From Armatimonadota bacterium (GTDB taxonomy: Bacteria > Armatimonadota > DTGP01 > JAKQQT01), in NCBI GenBank assembly GCA_036504095.1, contig DASXVS010000046.1, forward strand, positions 1 to 64,000: a DNA stretch of 64,000 nt. Reading direction: 5' to 3'. The notes below the pieces were generated by a model. The model searched no databases and was not told where the DNA came from. It was given only the letters and a program-made list of their open reading frames with translations. The translations under genes and the position numbers were made by a program. This document shows, piece after piece, positions 35,946 to 45,766 of this stretch. Within the stretch, counting starts at the first letter, position 1. Every line of letters starts with the position of its first letter.

Positions 35946-36662
35946 TCTCTTGGCTCGGTCCAGGTCGGCGGGGGTGTCGATGCCCAGGGCGCGTTCGGGG
36001 ACGTCCACCACGTGGATGCCGGCGCCGTGTTCCAGCGCGCGGAGCTGCTCGAGGCTTTCGGCCTTTTCCAGGGGGGTGGGAGGCCAGGATGCGAATTGCA
36101 GCAGGAATTCGCGGCGGTAGGCATACAGCCCGAGATGCAGCCGATAGGTAACCGGACCGTTGCCGGCGTCCCGCAGGTATGGGATGGGATGCCGGCTGAA
36201 GTACAGAGCGCGGCCGCCCGCTGTGACAACGGCCTTCACGACGTTCGGGTCAGCCGCTTCGGACGCATCCGTGGTGGTCACGCAAGCGGTGGTCATCATG
36301 ATGTGCGATGGCGCCGTATCGAACGGCTGCACCACGGCATCAATCGTTGCGGGGTTGATGAACGGTTCATCGCCCTGGATGTTCACGATGATTTCCGCGT
36401 CGAGGCCGCGCGCCACTTCCGCCAGGCGATCCGTTCCGCTGGGGTGATCCGCGCGCGTCATAACCACGCCGCCGCCGAAACCGCGGACCGCGGCGGCTAT
36501 GCGATCATCATCGGTGGCGATAAGCACCTGTTCCAACCGTCGGCAGCGTTTCGCGGCCTCCCAGGTCCACTGGATGAGCGGCTTGCCGCCGAGATCGACC
36601 AGCGGCTTGCCGGGGAAGCGGGTGCTGGCGAAGCGCGCGGGGATGATGCCAACGGCTCTCAC
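35925..36662 (-). CDS. kdsB: 3-deoxy-manno-octulosonate cytidylyltransferase
   Basis: The 245-residue enzyme makes CMP-KDO from CTP and KDO for the LPS inner core. It has the N-terminal nucleotide motif IIPARFASTRFPGKPL, then IQGDEPFI with metal-binding Asp, and LHLGLYAYRREFL, YPxxLExAEx-like TPLEKAESLEQLR and LGIDTPADLDRA. I prefer the GTG at 36662 because it overlaps the stop of rfaE2 by four bases with GGAG eight bases upstream; a GTG at 36668 is also possible. The C-terminal residues MNDER are encoded by the heptad arm. It is last in the LPS precursor operon. Confidence 0.95.
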   Translation of the reverse strand: MRAVGIIPARFASTRFPGKPLVDLGGKPLIQWTWEAAKRCRRLEQVLIATDDDRIAAAVRGFGGGVVMTRADHPSGTDRLAEVARGLDAEIIVNIQGDEPFINPATIDAVVQPFDTAPSHIMMTTACVTTTDASEAADPNVVKAVVTAGGRALYFSRHPIPYLRDAGNGPVTYRLHLGLYAYRREFLLQFASWPPTPLEKAESLEQLRALEHGAGIHVVDVPERALGIDTPADLDRAKRMMNDER

Positions 36663-37144
36663 GCGCACCGCTCCTTAACCGTGGCGATGATGTCTGTCGT
36701 GCTGAAGCCGTCCACGAAATGCACGATCTCCACGCGGCCGCCGTGGGCCCGCACGACCGGGGTTTCGGGCATGGCTTCCACGTCGTAATCGCCGCCTTTG
36801 ACATGCACGTCCGGTTCCAGGACGGCCACGGACTCGTTGGGGAGGTCCTCATCGAAGATGATCACGTAAGAGACCATCCCGAGGGCGGCCACCATCTCAG
36901 CGCGCTCCCGTTCCGGGACGATGGGGCGTTTGGGGCCTTTGAGGCGGGTCGTGGACGCGTCCGAATTGACGCCGACCACGAGGATATCCCCGAACGCCCG
37001 CGCGGCCTCCAGCGTGCGTACGTGGCCGACATGGAGGATATCGAAGCAGCCGTTTGTGAAGACCACGGTCCTGCCGTCCCGAGGCCTTCGAAGCAGGTTC
37101 GCCAGAGCCTGACGATCGACCACTTTGTCACGTGCGGGGATCAC
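36659..37144 (-). CDS. rfaE2: D-glycero-beta-D-manno-heptose 1-phosphate adenylyltransferase
   Basis: The 161-residue enzyme corresponds to the C-terminal half of HldE and forms ADP-heptose from heptose 1-phosphate and ATP. The nucleotidyltransferase motif TNGCFDILHVGHVRTLEAA is present, as are RLKGPKRPI and KGGDYDVE, and it ends FSTTDII, typical of RfaE2. The GTG start overlaps the kinase stop codon by four bases (GTGA). Kinase and adenylyltransferase are separate genes here, as in many non-enterobacterial genomes. Confidence 0.95.
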   Translation of the reverse strand: MIPARDKVVDRQALANLLRRPRDGRTVVFTNGCFDILHVGHVRTLEAARAFGDILVVGVNSDASTTRLKGPKRPIVPERERAEMVAALGMVSYVIIFDEDLPNESVAVLEPDVHVKGGDYDVEAMPETPVVRAHGGRVEIVHFVDGFSTTDIIATVKERCA

Positions 37145-38124
37145 GGTCGGCCCGCCAGTCGAAGCATCTCCTCGCGGGTAACCGGGGCGACGCCAAGTTT
37201 CGTCACCTTCGCGTTGCCGGCGAGGTTGCCGACCGCGGCGGCATCGGCGAACGCGGCGCCGGAGGCCAGGGCCATCGTGGCCGCGCCGATCACGGCGTCT
37301 CCCGCGCCGGCCACGTCGTAGACCTCCACCGGGTGCGCCGGCAGAAGGAGGGGCGCGGCGCCCGCTGTGAACAGTACCACCCCGTTCGGGCCCCGGGTAA
37401 TCAGCAGGCCGTCACAGTCCAATTGCGCGCGGAGGTCCGCTCCCACGGTCAAGAGCGCCGCTTCATCGGTGATGCTCGTGTTGGCGGCGCGTTCCGCCTC
37501 GTGCACGTTCAGCGTCAGGAATGTGGCGCCGTGAAATGGGGCGACCCGCGGCGGTTTCAGGTTGGCGGCCACCGGCTTTCCGTGCCGGCGGGCCAGCGCT
37601 ATGATCTCGCGGACCAGGGCCTCGGTCAGCGCGCCCTTCGCGTAGTCGGAGAGGATGACCGCATCGACCGTTGGAAGCGCGTTTCGGACGAACGCCGCCA
37701 TCCCGTCCAGCGCATCGCCGTCGACGGGCGCGCGGGTTTCGCGGTCAACGCGCACGACTTGCTGGCTGTGGGCGACGATTCGGGTTTTGACGGTTGTGGG
37801 CCGGTCCTTCGCGACGACGAGGCCGCTCCCGTCCGCGCCGATCGCGGCGACCTGCGCGTGCACGACGGCCCCGTTCGGATCATCACCGACGACGCCGCAG
37901 ACGATGCAACGGCCGCCCATCGCCTGGACGTTGTTGGCCACGTTGCCCGCACCGCCAAGCCGCCAGTCGGTGCTGTTCACTTCCACCACCATCACGGGCG
38001 CTTCCGGCGAGATGCGGTTCACCTGGCCCCAGACGTATTCGTCCAGCATCACATCGCCGACGACGAGGATGCGGCGGGATCCAAAACCATCGAGCAGGCT
38101 ACCCAGTTTACTGCGTGTCATCAT
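37141..38124 (-). CDS. rfaE1: D-glycero-beta-D-manno-heptose-7-phosphate kinase
   Basis: The 327-residue PfkB-family kinase has RILVVGDVMLDEYVWGQVNR at the N-terminus, the substrate motif GGAGNVANN, and the catalytic DVAGAGDAVIGA near residue 275, typical of RfaE domain I. It phosphorylates heptose 7-phosphate at C1 in ADP-heptose synthesis. Its start overlaps the upstream stop codon by four bases (ATGA). The phosphatase GmhB is not seen in the window. Confidence 0.94.
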   Translation of the reverse strand: MMTRSKLGSLLDGFGSRRILVVGDVMLDEYVWGQVNRISPEAPVMVVEVNSTDWRLGGAGNVANNVQAMGGRCIVCGVVGDDPNGAVVHAQVAAIGADGSGLVVAKDRPTTVKTRIVAHSQQVVRVDRETRAPVDGDALDGMAAFVRNALPTVDAVILSDYAKGALTEALVREIIALARRHGKPVAANLKPPRVAPFHGATFLTLNVHEAERAANTSITDEAALLTVGADLRAQLDCDGLLITRGPNGVVLFTAGAAPLLLPAHPVEVYDVAGAGDAVIGAATMALASGAAFADAAAVGNLAGNAKVTKLGVAPVTREEMLRLAGRP

Positions 38125-39065
38125 CGTTGAGCCGCCTCTCTCACCGCCCAGGCGATCAGCGGGACCATGATTTCGTTGTGGCCGGTGAGCGCAAATCCGC
38201 GCCCGCCCATTTCCTTGACACGGTACACAATCTGGGTGCCGCTGCGGTACTGCTGGAGAAAATCGAGGTTCACGCCGGTGAAGTCCGTGAGTTCGGTCGT
38301 GTTCCGCAGGATGGCCATCGCCTTGAGAAGAACTTCCGGCAGGATCACCGCGGAGCCGACGTTGAGCAGCACACCGCCGCGATTCAGGCCGCGCATGTGC
38401 TCCGTGAGGATCCGGAAATCGCGCAGGCTGGCGTCTCCCAAAGCCGCGCCCTCGGCATCGGCCCGCATCGTGTGGATATCCGTGCCCACCCCAACGTGGA
38501 CGGTTGCGGGGATGCCCAGCCGGTATGCGCTCGCGAAGATGCTGATGGCGGCATGGGGCGCGTCCTGAAGGGCCTGTCCAACCGTTTCGCCGTAGCCCTG
38601 CCCCGAGGCCATCGCGCGTTTGGCGATGGCGTTGATCTCCGCGTTCGCCTCTTCCGCCATCCCGAACCGGCCGTCCCGCAGGCCCTCGACCACGTCCTCG
38701 CTGGTAGCGCCGAAGCGCGCCATCTCGAGGTCGTGAATCACGCCGGCGCCGTTAAGGGCTATCGCGGTGATGAAGCCCTGCTCCATCAGATCGATGACCA
38801 CCGGGCTGAGGCCGATCTTGACCGTGTGGGCGCCGGTGGCGAACACGATCGCCTTCCCGTTTCGCCGCGCCAGCACGATCGCCGAAACGACTTCGCGAAG
38901 TCCGTGCGCTCCGAGGGTCCGGGGGAGCGAATCGAGGAACTCGGTCACGCTCCGGCCCAGCGCAATGGGGCGGCCGAGATCGGTGAGGGCGACCTTGCTG
39001 GCGCGATCCGCCATGGGATAGGTCGTGACAGATGAGAGATCGAATTGTGGATATCTGGAAGGCAT
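38121..39065 (-). CDS. Deoxyhypusine-synthase-like family protein in LPS operon
   Basis: The 314-residue protein resembles the deoxyhypusine synthase fold: an NAD-site-like FATGAHTVKIGLSPVVIDLM, ALNGAGVIHDLEMARFG, HVGVGTDIHTM and GGVLLNVGSAVILPEVLLK. I do not see the catalytic Lys context of true deoxyhypusine synthases (a GxxxDExxSWGK-like stretch), so it probably does another reaction. It is coupled by four bases to the heptose kinase gene and lies after gmhA, so a role in heptose or LPS metabolism is inferred. The start at 39065 has no good ribosome site; ATG 39014 is an alternative. Confidence 0.6.
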   Translation of the reverse strand: MPSRYPQFDLSSVTTYPMADRASKVALTDLGRPIALGRSVTEFLDSLPRTLGAHGLREVVSAIVLARRNGKAIVFATGAHTVKIGLSPVVIDLMEQGFITAIALNGAGVIHDLEMARFGATSEDVVEGLRDGRFGMAEEANAEINAIAKRAMASGQGYGETVGQALQDAPHAAISIFASAYRLGIPATVHVGVGTDIHTMRADAEGAALGDASLRDFRILTEHMRGLNRGGVLLNVGSAVILPEVLLKAMAILRNTTELTDFTGVNLDFLQQYRSGTQIVYRVKEMGGRGFALTGHNEIMVPLIAWAVREAAQR

Positions 39066-39086
39066 ATTACGATGGAGATGATTCAG

Positions 39087-39192
39087 GGACGGCCGCCCCG
39101 GCACTGAAGCCCTTCGGACGACGGAGACAGCGACCGGGCACTGAAGTACCCGTCTGGAGGGCCTTCGGCCAATCGTCCTTCGGACGACGGAA
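39087..39192. repeat. GACCGGGC-CTGAAG-TACCCG repeat, two partial copies
   Basis: Two copies of a palindromic CCGGGCACTGAAGTACCCG-like unit followed by CTTCGGACGACGG lie in the gap between gmhA and the next gene. Part of this unit (39132-39166) is repeated inside the pyrK coding sequence at 56110-56144 with one mismatch. Confidence 0.85.
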
Positions 39193-39273
39193 ATGGGTAG
39201 TAGTTCCGCCCGTTGGTGTCTGTATGGATGAAGTCTGCGGTCAGAATCACTCGTTGTGGAGACAGGCGCCAAC

Positions 39274-39849
39274 TCATGCGGCGCCGCCGAAAATGGCGCG
39301 TTCGGTGATCTCGCAGACGATGTGACCGATGGTGATGTGGCACTCCTGGATGCGCGGCACATTGTGCGTGGGGACCACGATCACGAGATCGGATACGTCC
39401 GACAGGGATTCGCCGCCCGCGCCGGTGAGGGCGACGGTTCGCGCGCCCTTTTCGCGCGCCAGGCGCAAGCCCTCGCGAACGTTGACCGAGCGGCCGCTTG
39501 TGGTTAATCCCACCGTCAGGTCCTTCGCCGTGACCCAGGCTTCCACCTGGCGCCGGAAGATCGTGTCGTAGCCGTAATCGTTGGCAAGCGCGGTGATGAC
39601 GCTGGTTTCGGAGAAGGCCATGGCCGGCAGCGCGCGGCGCTCCATCTTGTAGCGTCCGACGAGTTCCTCGGCGATGTGGTTGGCATCGCACATGGACCCG
39701 CCATTACCGAAGAGCACAACCTTACCGCCGCCGCGGTACGTCTCCGTCATCCACTCCGCGAAATGGGCGATCTGTGCCGCCATCGTCTCCGCAAGCGCCG
39801 TTTTTACCGCCGCGCTCTCGCGCAGCATCTCCGTCAATGTGTTCTGCAT
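39274..39849 (-). CDS. gmhA: D-sedoheptulose 7-phosphate isomerase
   Basis: The 191-residue SIS-domain enzyme converts sedoheptulose 7-phosphate to heptose 7-phosphate, the first step to ADP-heptose. Typical motifs are VVLFGNGGSMCDANHIAEEL, SVITALANDYGYDTIF, LTTSGRSVNV and the C-terminal CHITIGHIVCEITE with the metal/active-site His and Glu. It is the first gene of the leftward LPS precursor operon. The 208-bp gap to the next gene holds GACCGGGC-type repeats. Confidence 0.95.
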   Translation of the reverse strand: MQNTLTEMLRESAAVKTALAETMAAQIAHFAEWMTETYRGGGKVVLFGNGGSMCDANHIAEELVGRYKMERRALPAMAFSETSVITALANDYGYDTIFRRQVEAWVTAKDLTVGLTTSGRSVNVREGLRLAREKGARTVALTGAGGESLSDVSDLVIVVPTHNVPRIQECHITIGHIVCEITERAIFGGAA

Positions 39850-39917
39850 ACCGCCATATCATGAGCATACGGAGGGGAGCAAGGCAATCTTGAGCGGTGT
39901 CATTGGCGGTTAGACGT

Positions 39918-40934
39918 TCACTCGGCGCCGACATCCAGGACGATACGGTAGCGCGCATTGCCGGCCTTCAGGTGCGCAATGGCATCGTTGACCCTGGCCA
40001 GCGGGAAGTGCTCAACCTGCGGCCTGATGGCGTGACGGCCGGCAAAATCGAGCATTGTCGCGATTGTGACCGGAGCACCGGTGGGGGAGCCGGAGATGCT
40101 CCGCTGACCCAAGATCAAGTCGAAGGCACCTACCGGAATCGGCTCCGGAACGGCGCCCAGTATGTGCATTCGTCCGAGCGGCGCCAACGTGGCCATCAGC
40201 GCGGACCAATCGAGCGGGACGTTCACGGTGACCAACAGAACATCGAGAGACCCTGTCAGCGCACGGATCGCGTCTGCATCCCTGCTGGAAACCACGTGAT
40301 GCGCGCCGAATTCCCTCGCCTCGTCGTACTTGGTTGCGCTGGAGGTGAAGGCGGTGACCTCGCAGCCCCAGGCTGTGGCGAACTTCACGGCCATATGTCC
40401 GAGCCCGCCAATGCCGACGATGCCGACGCGTTCCGTTGGCTTTACGTTCAACGCCACAAGGGGCGCGAACACGGTAGTGCCGCCGCAGAGCAGGGGGCCG
40501 GCAGAGGAGGCTTCCACCGTTTCCGGAATCGGAATGGCCCATGCCCAATGGGTGCGGATGCGGTCGGCGTAACCCCCATGGTGGCCGACAATTGTGGCCG
40601 TGCTTGTGGCGCATAGATGCTGATTACCGGACAGGCATTGCGCGCATGCCATGCAACTTCCCGAGTACCAGCCAACGCCCACACGCTGCCCGACGGCGAG
40701 CCCCTTCGCCTGCTCGCCCAGCGCAGTAATCCGCCCGATCACTTCGTGGCCCGGAACAACGGGAAACGTGGACATCCCCCATTCATCGTCGAGGATAGAG
40801 AGGTCGGAGTGGCAGACGCCGCAGTACTCGACGCTGACTTCCACATCGTCGGGGCCAATCGGACCCGGGTCGTATTCGTAGGGGACCAGTGCCTGCTTTG
40901 CACCGAGGGCAGCCCACGCGTGAATCATGCTCAT
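39918..40934 (-). CDS. NAD(P)-dependent zinc alcohol dehydrogenase (YahK/CAD type)
   Basis: The 338-residue medium-chain dehydrogenase has catalytic zinc ligands in CGVCHSD and GHEVIGRI, the structural zinc loop CMACAQCLSGNQHLC, and the Rossmann motif GIGGLGHMAVKFA. The pattern matches the cinnamyl-alcohol-dehydrogenase-like aldehyde reductases (AdhC/YahK). GGAGGAGAA lies seven bases before the ATG at 40934; a longer frame to 41138 has no support. It stands alone. Confidence 0.93.
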   Translation of the reverse strand: MSMIHAWAALGAKQALVPYEYDPGPIGPDDVEVSVEYCGVCHSDLSILDDEWGMSTFPVVPGHEVIGRITALGEQAKGLAVGQRVGVGWYSGSCMACAQCLSGNQHLCATSTATIVGHHGGYADRIRTHWAWAIPIPETVEASSAGPLLCGGTTVFAPLVALNVKPTERVGIVGIGGLGHMAVKFATAWGCEVTAFTSSATKYDEAREFGAHHVVSSRDADAIRALTGSLDVLLVTVNVPLDWSALMATLAPLGRMHILGAVPEPIPVGAFDLILGQRSISGSPTGAPVTIATMLDFAGRHAIRPQVEHFPLARVNDAIAHLKAGNARYRIVLDVGAE

Positions 40935-41180
40935 TTCGTTCTCCTCCATCAAACCGACGAATCGGGCGACAGCATGCCCGCGACCGCCCCTCCGCGACGA
41001 GCCTGAGTTTCGGCTCGGGTAAACGGCGAAAGGCGGTCGGTTGACCGCCTCGCAGATGAAACAGGACCCGTTCCGGAATAGTTCACAGCCTGCGGAAACC
41101 CGGTGGGGACGGGTTGTCTCATTCCGGTGTTTGACCAACGGGGCGGCGCGGGTGTATGTATGCTTTAGGAGATTTCAGAG

Positions 41181-41585
41181 ATGAAGACAGTCTTGTTCGT
41201 GTGCGGGCATAACGCGGGGCGGAGCCAGATGGCGGAGGCGTTCACAAACGCCGTGGCGGACGAGCGCGCTCTCGCGGTTCGCGGGGTGTCCGGCGGGACA
41301 ACGCCTGCTGATAGCCTGAACCCCGCCGTCGTGGAAGCGATGGCCGAAATCGGCGTGCCGCTTGCGGGGAAGAAGCCGAAGATGCTGACCGCCGAGATGG
41401 CGGATGAAGCCGACCGCATCATCACCATGGGCTGCGGCGTGAGCGTGGAATCGTGCCCGGCGCGCGTGTACGTTTGCGAAGACTGGAGCCTGGACGACCC
41501 CGCCGGCCAACCGATCGAGCGCGTGCGCGTGATCCGCGACCAGATCCGCGCGAAGGTGGACGAACTGCTCAGCGAGTGGGGATGA
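41181..41585 (+). CDS. arsC: Arsenate reductase, low-molecular-weight phosphatase family
   Basis: The 134-residue protein has the P-loop VCGHNAGRSQMAEAF (C-x5-R-S with the Asn and Gly of thioredoxin-coupled ArsC), the internal PKMLTAEMADEADRIITMGC with Cys, and ESCPARVYVCEDWSLDDPAG, which carries the second redox Cys and the conserved Asp-Pro. It reduces arsenate to arsenite using thioredoxin. No arsenite pump or ArsR is adjacent. TAGGAGA lies upstream. The stop codon is followed by a long heptad array. Confidence 0.93.
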   Translation: MKTVLFVCGHNAGRSQMAEAFTNAVADERALAVRGVSGGTTPADSLNPAVVEAMAEIGVPLAGKKPKMLTAEMADEADRIITMGCGVSVESCPARVYVCEDWSLDDPAGQPIERVRVIRDQIRAKVDELLSEWG

Positions 41586-41813
41586 TTCAAGGGGGGGCAG
41601 CATCCAGCATCCAGCATCCAGCATTCAGGGGGCAGGATTCAGGGGGCAGCATCCAGCATCCAGCATCCAGCATTCAGGATTCTGGGTTCAGGGGGCAGGA
41701 TTCTGGGTTCAGGGGGCAGGATTCAGGGTTCAGGATTCAGGATTTCGGGTCTGGGGTTCAGGATTCCGTCCGGTATCAGGGTTCTGCCTTCTGAATCCTG
41801 CCTCCTGAATTCT
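41586..41813. repeat. Heptad element CAGCATC/GGATTCA with inverted right arm
   Basis: Tandem words CAGCATC, GGATTCA, GGGTTCA and GGGGGCA fill 41586-41765. A spacer starting CCGTCCGGTATCAGG is followed by inverted words TTCTGAATCCTGCCTCCTGAA (41791-41813, in parts). About 28 codons of the 3' end of tilS are formed by this element. Confidence 0.93.
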
Positions 41814-42806
41814 TTCCAGCGTTACCAAACCCCTTTTTACGCGTAACGCGAAGGCTCCGTGGAGGTGGCATTCGCGCTGGGCGGTGCGCACCGCCCATAG
41901 CAGGCGTTCTACGTTATCGAAAGCGAGGGCCTTCCCCGTTCCGCCAGCGGCGCGAAGGAGTTTTCGCGCGACCCTCCGCCGGAGCGCCAACGGGAGGGCC
42001 AGAAGCGCCTCGGCCTGCAGGCGAAAAGTCCCGTCGGTTTCGTCGAACGGACACACCTTTTCGGCGGCCGCCTCCAGTACCGTTTCATCCTCCCGCGCGA
42101 GGTCGGCAAGGTTGGCCAGCGCGTCACGGATTGCGGGGTTGAACTCGCGTTCCAGAAGCGGCAGAAGCACGTGCCTCACGCGGTTTCGGGGGTAGCGCGG
42201 GTCGGCGTTGGCCGGGTCATCGAGGGTCACCAGGCCGCGCTCCTCACAGAATGCCGCGGTCTGGGCGCGCCTGACTTCCAGCAGGGGCCGCCACAGCCAC
42301 ACCGGCGCACGGCTCTCCGGCGGGACGGCCAGGCGCGCGGGGAAGATACCGCCCAACCCCTCGATGCCGGTGCCCGCAACGATCCGCAGGAGAAGGGTCT
42401 CGGCCTGATCGTCCAGCGTGTGGCCGGTGCAGATCGCGTGGGCGCCGTGCTCCGCGGCGACGTCGTACAGGCAGCCATAACGGGCCAGGCGGCCGGCGAC
42501 CTCCAGCGAGACCTTTTGCGCGCCGGCGATGCCCGGCACGTCCATATAGCCAACGCTGAGCGGGACGCCCAAATCGTCACAGGCTGCCTGCAGACGGGTG
42601 ACATCATCGTCCGCTTCCGCGCGCATCCCGTGGTGGACGTGCGCGACCCGCAACGCATATCCCAGTTCGTGACGCAGCGATGCCATGGAGTGCAGCAACG
42701 CGAGCGAGTCGGCCCCGCCGGATACCGCTGCTATGAGGGTCGCGTCCGCCGGGACGGCGTGGGATTCCATGAATCGGCGGACGGCGGTGTAGACAGGGCA
42801 GATCAT
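41730..42806 (-). CDS. tilS: tRNA(Ile)-lysidine synthetase
   Basis: The 358-residue enzyme adds lysine to C34 of tRNA-Ile(CAU) with ATP. The PP-loop AAVSGGADSLALLH is near the N-terminus, followed by HVHHGMRAEADDD and GHTLDDQAETLLLRI, and RNRVRHVLLPLLE of the core domain. ATG 42806 lies four bases after the upstream stop codon; a longer frame to 42902 is inside that gene. The last ~28 residues (from ERIQEAGF on) are translated repeat, and the C-terminal TilS domain seems shortened. Confidence 0.93.
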   Translation of the reverse strand: MICPVYTAVRRFMESHAVPADATLIAAVSGGADSLALLHSMASLRHELGYALRVAHVHHGMRAEADDDVTRLQAACDDLGVPLSVGYMDVPGIAGAQKVSLEVAGRLARYGCLYDVAAEHGAHAICTGHTLDDQAETLLLRIVAGTGIEGLGGIFPARLAVPPESRAPVWLWRPLLEVRRAQTAAFCEERGLVTLDDPANADPRYPRNRVRHVLLPLLEREFNPAIRDALANLADLAREDETVLEAAAEKVCPFDETDGTFRLQAEALLALPLALRRRVARKLLRAAGGTGKALAFDNVERLLWAVRTAQRECHLHGAFALRVKRGLVTLERIQEAGFRRQNPDTGRNPEPQTRNPES

Positions 42807-42810
42807 GGGA

Positions 42811-43716
42811 TTATCGCCCGGCCACCGAAGCTCTGGAAACCGGGCCGGAGACGGGCTTTCCGCCGCCTGCTGCGCGAGCGGTTGCCGCGCGAGGCACGGC
42901 ATCCAGCCAAGACATATCCTGGCGCCAGTCCGTGATGATAACCGGCCGCCCTACAGTGCTGTCCTGAAACAGGGTCTGCGCGTGGCGTCTGGGCAGGCGG
43001 ACGCACCCGTGAGAGGCGGGCCTTCCCAACTGGCGCAGAGCGGTGCTTGCGTGGATCGCCTGTCCGCCGCTGAAGAACAGGGCGAAGGGCATATCCACGT
43101 CATAGAGCAGGGAATGGTGTTCTTTCTGGCGGCTATAGACGTTGAACCACCCCGCACGGGTGTCGTAGTCGATCTGGCCGGTAGACACGAGGTAACGCTG
43201 CCGCAGCCGCCCGTCCCGGAACGCCCACAGCCGCTGATTCTTCTTGCTGACGACGATGGCGTCTCCGGGAACGACGTGGATCGGGAGCACTTTGCTCACC
43301 AATTGCCCGCTCTCTACCGCGGAGGCCCTCACCCGGAGGTAAAGGGTCGTACGCGGCACGTCCGGGAGCGCCCACGAGAAATGGGAGTCGGTGATATTGT
43401 CCGCCAGCAGCGTGTTGAACGATTTGCCGTCCTCCGAGAGCGCGACGCTGTAGGTGACGCCCAGCGGTACGGCGCCGGTCCAGTCCAGTGTGATGGTCGC
43501 CGGACGGAAGAACAGGGTGTTGGGCGCCGGCGAGGCCCACGCCAGGCCGGTCTTCGGTTTGGGCTTGACGCCCGGCTTGATCGCCGGAGGCGCCGGGAGC
43601 AGACGGATGGCGGCGCTGGGGCCAGGGCCAGGGGACGCATCGCTTTCGTCCGCAATCGCCGTCCCGCTCCCCAGCCCCATAAGCAGGGCTAATATCAGTC
43701 CAATCGGTTGTCGCAT
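42811..43716 (-). CDS. Secreted L,D-transpeptidase (YkuD domain)
   Basis: The 301-residue protein has a signal peptide (1-22), a Pro-rich linker, an Ig-like beta domain (about 58-150), and a YkuD catalytic domain at 152-268 with the motif IHASTALRQLGRPASHGCVR, where the Cys is the nucleophile. It crosslinks or modifies peptidoglycan stem peptides. The C-terminus overlaps the region just before tilS, so the two genes are probably co-transcribed. The C-terminal 35 residues are low complexity. Confidence 0.9.
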   Translation of the reverse strand: MRQPIGLILALLMGLGSGTAIADESDASPGPGPSAAIRLLPAPPAIKPGVKPKPKTGLAWASPAPNTLFFRPATITLDWTGAVPLGVTYSVALSEDGKSFNTLLADNITDSHFSWALPDVPRTTLYLRVRASAVESGQLVSKVLPIHVVPGDAIVVSKKNQRLWAFRDGRLRQRYLVSTGQIDYDTRAGWFNVYSRQKEHHSLLYDVDMPFALFFSGGQAIHASTALRQLGRPASHGCVRLPRRHAQTLFQDSTVGRPVIITDWRQDMSWLDAVPRAATARAAGGGKPVSGPVSRASVAGR

Positions 43717-43871
43717 GGTATGTATGGGATCACCTGGTGTATCATTGCGACGAGTCCCTCCGGTGTCAATGCGGAGGACGCAGAGTGGCAGGGGATTCCG
43801 GAGCCTGGTCTCCGCCCTGACTAGTGACTACTTTCTACTTCCATGATACACAACGTACGGAGGGCAGGGAT

Positions 43872-44162
43872 ATGGCGGGCATCCTGACGGAAGGGCTGGT
43901 GCGGTCAGAACTGGCGGAGCTGCCGGGCTGGACGTATGAGCATGGCGAGATCGTGAAGGAGTTCACGTTCGATGGATTCGCCGAAGCGCTGGAATTCGTG
44001 AACGCGGTTGGCGACGAGGCCGAGGCAGCCGACCATCATCCGGACATCGATATCCGGTGGAACAAGGTCACGCTGCGGTTGTCCACCCATAGCGAGGGAG
44101 GAGTGACCGAAAAAGACACCGCGCTGGCGCGGAAGATCGAAGGGGTGCTTGAGGCTCCCGCC

Positions 44163-44180
<18 letters not shown>
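43872..44180 (+). CDS. 4a-hydroxytetrahydrobiopterin dehydratase (PCD/DCoH)
   Basis: The 102-residue protein has the pterin dehydratase motif AADHHPDIDIRWNKVTLRLS with the two catalytic His, followed by THSEGGVTEKD. It regenerates pterin cofactor or acts in a pterin-linked pathway. I start it at 43872, where GGAGGGCAGGGAT precedes ATG; an ATG at 43824 would add an odd N-terminus. The last residues SPGA and the stop codon come from the CCGGGGCATGA palindrome that follows. Confidence 0.92.
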
Positions 44181-45311
<1,131 letters not shown>

Positions 45312-45313
<2 letters not shown>

Positions 45314-45754
45314 ACGATGAAGGCGGAACGATGAACGATGAACGGCCGGAGGGTCGGTTGGACAAGACGAGCGACCTTCCTCAAAGAACCAAGAGATTTG
45401 CGCTTTCCGTGATCAGGCTCTTTGCCGAGGTGCCGAAACGCGCAGATGCACAAGTGATCGCCCGGCAGATGGTTCGCAGCGGGACATCTGTAGGAGCCAA
45501 TTACCGTGAGGCGCACCGAGCACGCACAACGGCCGAGTTCATCAGCAAGTTGGAGGTCGTACTGCAGGAACTGGACGAAACGGCCTTCTGGTTCGAGTTG
45601 CTGATCGAGGGTTGCGGAATGCCGACCGACTTGGTTGGCCCACTTCAGTGTGAAGCTGAGGAGTTGATATGCATTACGGTAGCTTCCGTCAAGACTGCCA
45701 AGACCCGGTTAGCGCGTTGAGCGTTCATCGTTCATCGTTCCGACTTCATCATTC
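45312..45754 (+). mobile_element. IVS-like element: inverted heptad arms around a 4HB gene
   Basis: Arms of 33 bp (45312-45344 and 45722-45754; words GAACGAT and GATGAAG) are inverted repeats with 31 of 33 matches. Between them lies one gene, the four-helix-bundle protein. The unit starts at the pyrR stop codon and ends 12 bp before pyrB. S23-type proteins are known from intervening sequences inside 23S rRNA that are bounded by inverted repeats; this unit has the same plan but is in a protein operon. No target duplication is visible. Confidence 0.65.
45331..45720 (+). CDS. Four-helix-bundle protein (S23/IVS family)
   Basis: The 129-residue protein matches the S23 four-helix-bundle family: [20 protein letters not shown], then [20 protein letters not shown], and [20 protein letters not shown]. 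The central SVGANYREA is the family hallmark (usually SIxANIAEG). These proteins form pentamers and are linked with 23S rRNA intervening sequences and, as Avd, with diversity-generating retroelements. The first residues, MNDERPEG, are encoded by the left repeat arm. No reverse transcriptase is near. It is inserted between pyrR and pyrB. Confidence 0.9.
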   Translation: MNDERPEGRLDKTSDLPQRTKRFALSVIRLFAEVPKRADAQVIARQMVRSGTSVGANYREAHRARTTAEFISKLEVVLQELDETAFWFELLIEGCGMPTDLVGPLQCEAEELICITVASVKTAKTRLAR

Positions 45755-45766
45755 GGTGCCACTGCC

